From: an uncultured Planctomyces sp.
GTDB taxonomy: Bacteria; Planctomycetota; Planctomycetia; Planctomycetales; Planctomycetaceae
Direction: 5' to 3'
DNA: 35,495 bases
Assembly: GCA_937899075.1 (NCBI GenBank)
Contig: CALDJX010000183.1
Span: 1-35,495 of the forward strand
In this document: positions 29,409 to 35,495 of the stretch, piece after piece
How the letters are laid out: each line of letters starts with the position of its first letter
Numbering within the stretch: position 1 is the stretch's first letter
Position numbers and translations under genes: made by a program
Notes under the pieces: model-generated
What the model was told of the DNA's origin: nothing
Databases searched by the model: none
The model's input: only the letters and a program-made list of their open reading frames with translations

Positions 29409-30188
29409 TCAGTCGAGTTGTCGCCGAGCCCAGATCGTTCCGGTCTTCAGAAACACCCGTTCGAACCAGGGTTGTTCGACGGTCACCTCGAAGCCGCAGC
29501 TCTCCAGTCGTTCGACCAGTTTGCGGTGGTCGTGCGATGGGTGCAGCTCGTGAAATTCCATGCAGATTCGGTCGATTCTCGACATCACTTCGTCGCTCGT
29601 GGCGTCCAGAATTTCGTATTCGCCGCCTTCACAGTCAATCTTCAGCAGGTCGACTTTGTCGAATGAGACTTCGTCAAGGATCGAGGCGAGATCGCGACAT
29701 GGGTGCGATGTTCGAACTGCCGGAAGCGGCTTGCGGCGATGCAGCAGCCGGATGAGGAACTGACCCCAGGGAGCGGGTGTGAATTCCGCGTTGTGGTTGA
29801 CGCCGTTGAATTCGGGATATTCGAGGATTTCCAGCGTGCTGTCGGGGTGGCCGGCTGCGCAGCGGATTGTCTGGACGTTTGACAGATTGTTGCGCCGGAC
29901 ATTTTCCGACAGCGTGTCTTAGGCGGAGGTTGGCTCGACGCAGCAGATCGTGCCGGAGCCGATTTGTGGGGACATCCAAAGCGCGAACAGGCCCATGTTG
30001 GCACCGATGTCGACGACGCGAAATCCGTCCTGCCCCTGAAATTGTTCACGGTCGTAAAACTTCTTTTTGAAAATTTCCCAGCTCAGGAATTTCGCCGACG
30101 CCTTTTGTGCCGCGTCTGTTCCTGTGAAGGTCAATGCGTTGGGCAGCGGAATTGAAAACGCTCCGGATTCGTTTGAGTCAGTGTTCAT
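29409..30188 (-). pseudogene. FkbM-family methyltransferase gene with in-frame stop
   Basis: An ATG at 30188 with GGAA seven bases upstream opens a frame of 89 codons ending VVDIGANMGLFALWMS...CCVEPTSA and a TAA at 29919-29921. Reading on in the same frame past that single stop gives DTLSENVRRNNLSNVQTIRC, then KVDLLKIDCEGGEYEILDA and ERVFLKTGTIWARRQ, to TGA at 29409-29411. Together these make one ordinary ~259-residue FkbM methyltransferase (SAM motif I DIGANMG; family signature KIDCEGGEYEIL). Such enzymes methylate sugars or polyketides, often in surface glycans. As written, the product lacks most of its domain. There is no indel, only the nonsense codon, so it is either a recent mutation or a base error. 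Confidence 0.85.
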
Positions 30189-30827
30189 TTGCGTTTCCGT
30201 TTCTGGCCGATCGTCGATCGCTCATCCGAATATTCTCGTTGCTTTCAGATATCGGCATCCCGTGTTGAGTCTCCAAGGCCGAATTCGTGTAGTTTTGAAA
30301 TCGTGTAGTTTCCTGGTTGAACTCGGAGCCTCTTCGCAGATCGCGTATCAAGCTCAACGTTAAGAGGTCGCGACGAAATCACAATGCGGTTTCTCTGCGA
30401 ATCCTCTTTTTCTGTAAAGAAAGAAGATTTAGGTGAGGTAGGGGTTGTGGCGTCATCAGGACAGGTGCAGAGTTTGTAAATCCGAAGGAACGATTTGTCA
30501 GGGAATGCCGTCTACCTCGCGGGAAGTTGCCTGTCGTTCTCCAGTGTCGCATTGGAAGAGTCTGGTATCTGCTTCTGTTTTGTCGGGATATGTCAAATTC
30601 GTCCAACGCCGCTGTTTTTTACGAAGTATGTTCGCACGTGAATCTGTTTGTATTTGCCCGGTTCATCAGGGCAAGGTCCAAAATCGTTTTTGTTGCATTG
30701 ATGGGCCGTGTTTGAGGCACGAGAGACCGCCATCCAGTTGCCACTCGACAATGTTGAGTTGGTCGGCCCGGCGAGACCGCCTCAATTCTTAAACCCCACT
30801 GTGAATTGCCTTAGAAGGAATTGTCGT
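30189..30827. other. intergenic, divergent upstream region of FkbM and beta-helix genes
   Basis: No supported gene: the short open frames here have no ribosome binding site or family resemblance. Direct repeats cgtgtagttt (two copies near 30283-30312) and gagaccgcc (two copies near 30722-30782) are present. The region must hold the promoters of the two divergent genes. A long leader before the beta-helix gene is possible. A ribosome binding site AAGGA at 30815-30819 belongs to the ATG at 30828. Confidence 0.5.
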
Positions 30828-33800
30828 ATGAGTCTGCAGCCACAAGAGAGCCTGATTGCCGAAGAATCTGTTTCCGGAAAAAAAGTCCGAACTTCGGGCT
30901 TAGTCGATTTCTCTTCCGAGGGAGCCGGGTATCTCGAAAACGGGCTGCAAGGCGAACGCAGGCTCAGCACGGCGAATCGGTGGCTGGAGGGGTTTCCGAG
31001 CGTCTCGAAGATCGAACGCTGCTGGCGGCGTTTAATCCACTGGCTGCAACTGCCGATGGGGCCGCTGGAAGTCTGCGTGACGCCATCATCACGGCCAACT
31101 CGAATGCCGAAGGTGACACAATCACTCTGGAAGCTGGCACTTACACGCTGGACGTTTCCAACTCGCTTGGTCAGGAAAACGCAGGGGCCGAGGGAGACCT
31201 CGACATTCTCGCCGACGGCGGCAACACCGTCACGATCCGCGGTGCAGGAGCAGGTTCGACATTCATCACTCAGACCGTTGCGGACCGGGTCTTCCAGATC
31301 TTTGGTGGCGCGGATGTGACATTTGAAGACCTGACGATCACCGGCGGGCAGGCCGTGGATGACGGCGCTGCACTCGCACAGCCGAATCTTGGCGACGGTG
31401 ATGGTGGCGGGGTTCTCATCGCCGCCATGGCCGCGGTGACCATCAACGATTCTGAAATCACCGAAAACGCTGCGGACGGTGCTGATGCCGGCGAGGGCGG
31501 CGGCGGTATCTTCAATGCTGGCTCGCTGACAATCAGTAGCTCAGACATCACCTCGAACCTGGCGACCGCAGGCGCACTCGGAAACGGTGGCGGTATCTTC
31601 AACGATGCTGGAGCAACGCTGGACGTCACGGGTGGAACGATCAGTGGCAACAGTGCGAACCGAGCAGGCGGCGGTATCGAGAACAACGTTGGATCGGTGA
31701 CGCTCAATAATGTCGCGGTCGGCGGAGCCACCGGGGCAGATGGAAACTCGGCCGGCATCAACGGTGGTGGTCTGCACGTTTCAGGAACGGGCACGACAAA
31801 CGTCAACGGCGGCACCTTTCAGAACAACGTTGCCGGTCAGGAAGGCGGCGGTCTTTGGAACGCCACCGGTGTGATGACGATCGACGGAACGACAATCAGC
31901 GACAACGTCGCCAACGCCGGAGCTAACGGACTCTTCGATCAGGGCGGCGGCGGTGTGTTCAACATCGGCGGAACGCTGGACATCGACAACGCGACGATCA
32001 CCGGCAACTCGGCGACGGTGAATCTGGGTAACGGCGGCGGCGTGATGACCGTCGGCGGGACGGTCACGATCGACAACTCGACGATCAGCGGTAATGACGT
32101 CGCGCGAGCCGGCGGCGGCATCGAGAACAACAACGGAATTGTGACGCTGACTGGTGTCAGTCTCGGCGGTATGACACCTGCGGGCGGCAACACGGCCGGA
32201 GTCAACGGGGGCGGTCTGCACGTCACTGGTGGCGGCACGACAGACATCATCGGCGGAGGAGTCCGGAACAACGTCGCTGCTCAGGAAGGCGGCGGCTTGT
32301 GGAACGGCACCGGTACGATGACGATCGATGGAACGACAATCAGCGAAAACATCGCAAGCGGAAACGGCTCTGATCAGGGCGGCGGCGGCGTGTTTAACGC
32401 TGGCGGAACAGTCAACATCCTGAACGGTGCAACGATTTCCGACAACGTGGCCAACGGCTCAGCAGGTAGCGGCGGCGGAATCCTGAACGATGCCAGCGGC
32501 GAGCTGAACGTCGATGACAGCGCGATCTCTGGAAACACAGCTAACCGGGCTGGCGGCGGTATCGAAGACAACTCTCGTCAGTTATCGACAGTCACGCTGA
32601 CGAACGTCAATCTCGACGGCAACAGCGCCGGAGTAGACATCGGCGACGGAGCAACAGCCGCTCCGGGCAACGGCGGTGGTCTGCATGTTACCGGCCAGGG
32701 AGTGGTGATTATCGACGGCGGTACGGTCAACAATAACCTGGCTGCGGCCGAAGGTGGCGGACTGTGGAACGCTTCTGGTGACATGAATGTCATCGGCACG
32801 ACGATCAGTGGAAACTCAGCGTTTGGAACGCTGATTGACCAGGGCGGCGGGGGTATCTTCAACGCTGGCGGTAATGTTGACGTCAACGGAGCAACGCTCA
32901 GCGGCAACACGGCGACCAGCGGTTTCGGAGCAGCGATATTCAACGAAGGCGGATTTGTTGCCATCGGGACGACAACTTTGCAGGGCGACGTCGCTGGCGG
33001 TGACCTCACCGACGACACCTTCAATATCGACCAGGCCAACGTCACGATTATCAGTCAGGGCGGAACCGATGAAACGACGGTTTCAGGTGGAGTTTCGGAT
33101 GAAACATTCACTGTGACGCGAGACACCGTTGGTGCAGGAGTCACGCTAACTGTCGCTAACGGTTCGACGTTTACAGTCAACAGCGACGCGGAAAGCCTGA
33201 TTCTTGATGGCGACCTTGGCGACGATGCGTTCATCGTCGACTTTGGTAATGGAGTGAATTTGGGAACGGTCACGAATCTTGCCATCAATGGCGACGCTGA
33301 GACCTCAGCAGACTCGCTGACGCTGACAGGGACCGGCTCATTCGTGGATGTCACACAGACGACGACTTCGTCCGTCGATGGGAGCTTCAGTCTTAACACC
33401 GATAAGATCGTGATCGACTACACCAGCATTGAAAGCATCGTCAACGAATTGCTGGAAGGGTTGAGTCTGGCTCAGACGCCTGATCAGACAATCGGTGCTG
33501 GAGCTGGCTCGGTCGACATTCTGATTGCGTCAAGCACCGACGATGGTGAGATTCCAATTCTGACCGTAGGAGCACTGCCGGCTTACGCGTCGTTTGTTGA
33601 TAACGGAAACGGAACCGGAGTTCTGACGCTGAATCCGGGAACCGGTGACGCCTCCACCAACGCGGATATCACAGTTACGGCCACGATTGCTGGCCTGTCT
33701 GCGATGGACACGTTTAATGTGGCTGTTGTCGAGCCGGCACTCACTTTCCCGAACAATACGATCTTTGCGGTTAATTCGGGGAACGGCGAGGTCGGCAGTT

Positions 33801-35041
33801 TCTCGTCCGATGGCAACTTCAATACCGGGTCATCGTTCAGTACCGGGGCAACGATTGATGTCAGCGACGGATCGATTCCGGACGGCACACCAGCCACCAT
33901 TTTCAAGACGACTCGCTTCGACCGTAACGGTGGTTCAGAGCTTCAGTATGCCTTCGCGACGGGAGTTGGCGAATTCGAAGTGACACTGTTCTTTGCTGAA
34001 ATTTACTCGCCAGTATTCCGCACTGGTGGTCGCGTATTTGACGTCAGCATCGAGGGCGTGCTGGAACTTGACGACTTTGATGTCTTTGCTCAGGCAGGAG
34101 CTGGCAACAAAGGAATCGCTCGAACGTTCCAGGTCGTTTCAGACGGCACACTTAACATCGACTTCGGCCACGTCGTCGAGAACCCGATGGTGATGGGGAT
34201 TTCGATCGTCGATCTGAATCCGATTGCCAACGCGGGGCCACAGGTCAGTCAAATTGGACCTGTCGTTAATAATCAGTCCGGTCAGACGACAACGATCAAC
34301 GTTGGAGCTGTCGACCCGGAAGGTGACGAGATCACGTTGTCAGTCACTGGCCTGCCAGACTTCGCCTCATTCGTGGACAATGGCAACGGCACGGGGACGA
34401 TCACGGTTGCATCGGCGGCGACTGACGAAGGTTTGTTTGGTGTCACGGTACAGGCATCGTCCGGCACACCGGCTTTGACGGACTCTGCCTCGTTCACGTT
34501 GAGTGTTGCTCCGTTTGTGCCGCAGCCGATCCCGAATGAAGTGATTAATATCAACGGTGGCGGACCGGCATTGTCGGGCGATCCCGGGTTTGTGCGGGAT
34601 GACAATTTCCAGAACGGAGTCGGTCTCGACTTCGGCACTGGAGCGTCCATCGATACCAGCGATGCTTCCATTCCAGTGGGGACTCCGGCGCAGCTGTTCA
34701 AGACGGTAACATTCGACCGGGCTGGTGGAGCGGAACTTCAGTTCGACGTTCCGACTCAGCACACGGGGATCACCTACGAAGTGACTTTGTTCTTCGTGGA
34801 AATTTACAGCCCGACCGCTCGTACCGGTGCCCGAGTCTTTGACGTCAGTATTGATGGACAGCTTGTCCTCGATAACTTCGACGTCTTCGCCGCCGCCGGG
34901 GCGATCAATCGAGGGATCGCCAGGACCTTCCAGATTACGAGCGATGGCAACGTCGACATCGACTTCGGTCACGTGAACGAGAATCCGGCGATCGCAGGTG
35001 TCTCTGTCAAGCAGATCGATCAGGTCTTCAGCACACCATAG
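30828..35041 (+). CDS. giant beta-helix/malectin surface protein with LEDRTLL motif; frame junction near start
   Basis: About 1400 residues. The body is read in the frame open from 30821. It has a basic N-terminus (SRFLFRGSRVSRKRAARR), then ERLEDRTLLAAF, the LEPR-xLL-type motif of large planctomycete surface proteins. Three ~150-residue super-repeats of beta-helix coils (GGGIFN, GGGLWN, TISGNSA motifs) follow at 31517-31963, 31964-32398 and 32399-32863, with a partial fourth. Two cadherin/Ig-like segments share PxxASFVDNGNGTG. Two malectin-like domains lie at ~33750-34215 and ~34530-35020. The only well-placed ATG (30828, AAGGA nine bases upstream) is in another frame that stops at 31319; a -1 shift at A7 (30878-30884) would join them. 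It is probably an exported adhesin or glycan-binding protein. Confidence 0.88.
30878..30884 (+). promoter_or_regulatory. A7 slippery heptamer at the frame junction
   Basis: Seven consecutive A residues sit as GGA AAA AAA in the frame of the ATG at 30828, exactly the A_AAA_AAA layout of a -1 slippery heptamer. A -1 slip gives ...SGKKSPNFGLSRF and enters the frame of the main protein. The run could equally be a slippage-prone homopolymer with one base lost or gained. The arrangement is seen; recoding is inferred. Confidence 0.45.
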
Positions 35042-35088
35042 GTGCGGGGTTGGTTTCTGCAGCGTCAGGAGCTGACACAAGTGAAGTT

Positions 35089-35124
35089 AAGGGGCGTCTT
35101 CTTGAAGACGCCCCTTTTCTTTTT
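35089..35124 (+). terminator. intrinsic terminator after the beta-helix gene
   Basis: An 11-bp perfect stem GGGGCGTCTTC (35091-35101) pairs with GAAGACGCCCC (35104-35114) around a minimal loop, followed by TTTTCTTTTTC. This is a strong Rho-independent terminator about 50 bp after the stop at 35041, so transcription of the giant gene probably ends before the transporter gene. Confidence 0.93.
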
Positions 35125-35292
35125 CTCGATCACGTTGGTTCGGTACGCCTGACAGGGAGATTTCAGTAGTCTGCCACGTCATATTCGCCATCGCTGATGC
35201 GGTGACGAATGCTCGTCGCGAAAACTGCGATGAAAAATTCCGCCGCCAGACTGACGTTTCCTCTCGACCTGCCTTCTCTCGAAAAGCCTGCC

Positions 35293-35495
35293 ATGAGCGA
35301 ATCCGCGCCGTCAACCACACCATTAGCCAAACCCTGGTATCAACGCATCGGTCCGGGGTTGATTACCGCATGCGTCGTCATCGGCCCGGGCAGTATTCTG
35401 ACCAGCTCGACGGTTGGAGCGAACACTGAGTATTCGATGCTTTGGATCGTGGCCATTTCCGTCATCTTCATGATGTTTTACATGACGATGGGCGC
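35293..35495 (+). CDS. Nramp-family divalent metal transporter, partial (cut by window end)
   Basis: 67 codons are visible, open to the window end. The ATG at 35293 gives [20 protein letters not shown]; an in-frame ATG at 35230 is possible. The start of Nramp helix 1 follows ([20 protein letters not shown]), then [20 protein letters not shown] as the second helix. The order of short hydrophilic tail, GPG, helix, short loop and helix matches the family. In canonical Nramp proteins the metal site in helix 1 is DPGN; here the position reads GPGS, so metal specificity may differ. It would sit in the inner membrane and import a divalent cation. It is preceded by the terminator and thus has its own promoter. 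Confidence 0.8.
   Translation, partial: MSESAPSTTPLAKPWYQRIGPGLITACVVIGPGSILTSSTVGANTEYSMLWIVAISVIFMMFYMTMG

Noticed and set aside
29642..30049. Overlapping minus-strand open frames inside the FkbM region
   Set aside because: They have Ser/Arg/Pro-rich out-of-frame composition; the FkbM frame explains this DNA once the single stop is ignored.
31270..33045. Several minus-strand proline-rich open frames opposite the beta-helix repeats
   Set aside because: They are the mirror of the glycine-rich repeat codons (GGC/GCC) and have no starts or family resemblance.

Overview
The window looks like chromosomal DNA of a marine-type planctomycete (Planctomycetota, probably a Planctomycetaceae/Gimesia/Fuerstiella-like organism; the genus is a guess). 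The evidence is four formylglycine-type sulfatases, two Tat-exported DUF1501 proteins, a DUF1549/DUF1553 protein with a CxxCH motif, an ECF sigma factor paired with a FecR-like/LamG anti-sigma protein, a SecA with a very large scaffold-region insertion, and a giant beta-helix surface protein with an N-terminal LEDRTLL motif.

Layout. 1-4.6 kb (+ strand): an 18-bp tandem repeat at the window edge, a conserved hypothetical, a UspA-like protein, an exported alpha/beta hydrolase, and a thioredoxin/CxxCH/double-PDZ protein. 4.8-14.0 kb (- strand): ECF sigma factor, then FecR-LamG anti-sigma protein, then four sulfatases, then an acyl esterase. The first three junctions (sigma/anti-sigma, anti-sigma/sulfatase, sulfatase/sulfatase) are 4-bp stop/start overlaps. 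This looks like one regulated unit for stripping sulfate and acyl esters from polysaccharides. The last sulfatase carries a frameshift near its C-terminus. 14.2-16.9 kb: a zinc-ribbon membrane protein and a small unknown (-), then a glucuronokinase-like GHMP kinase (+). 16.9-18.7 kb: mnmG (-). 18.7-19.45 kb: intergenic DNA holding a 265-bp foldback element with IS50/Tn5-like ends and a 9-bp near-perfect target duplication. 19.45-20.75 kb: a DUF1501 protein (-). 21.4-25.0 kb: secA (+), preceded by CACGGAT-type repeats. 25.05-29.3 kb (-): an operon of DUF1549/DUF1553, DUF1501 and WD40 proteins. 29.4-30.2 kb (-): an FkbM methyltransferase gene interrupted by one in-frame stop. 30.8-35.0 kb (+): a ~1400-residue beta-helix/malectin surface protein whose well-placed ATG lies in a different frame from the body, with an A_AAA_AAA heptamer where the frames could be joined. 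A strong terminator follows, then the start of an Nramp-family transporter cut by the window end.

Most notable: the beta-helix gene frame junction, the IS50-ended foldback element, the sigma/anti-sigma/sulfatase unit with a hairpin over the sigma gene's putative ribosome binding site, and the threefold repeat inside the SecA insertion. Two genes (sulfatase at 5.9-7.4 kb, FkbM at 29.4-30.2 kb) are broken by single lesions. These may be real mutations or sequence errors, and the sequence alone cannot decide.
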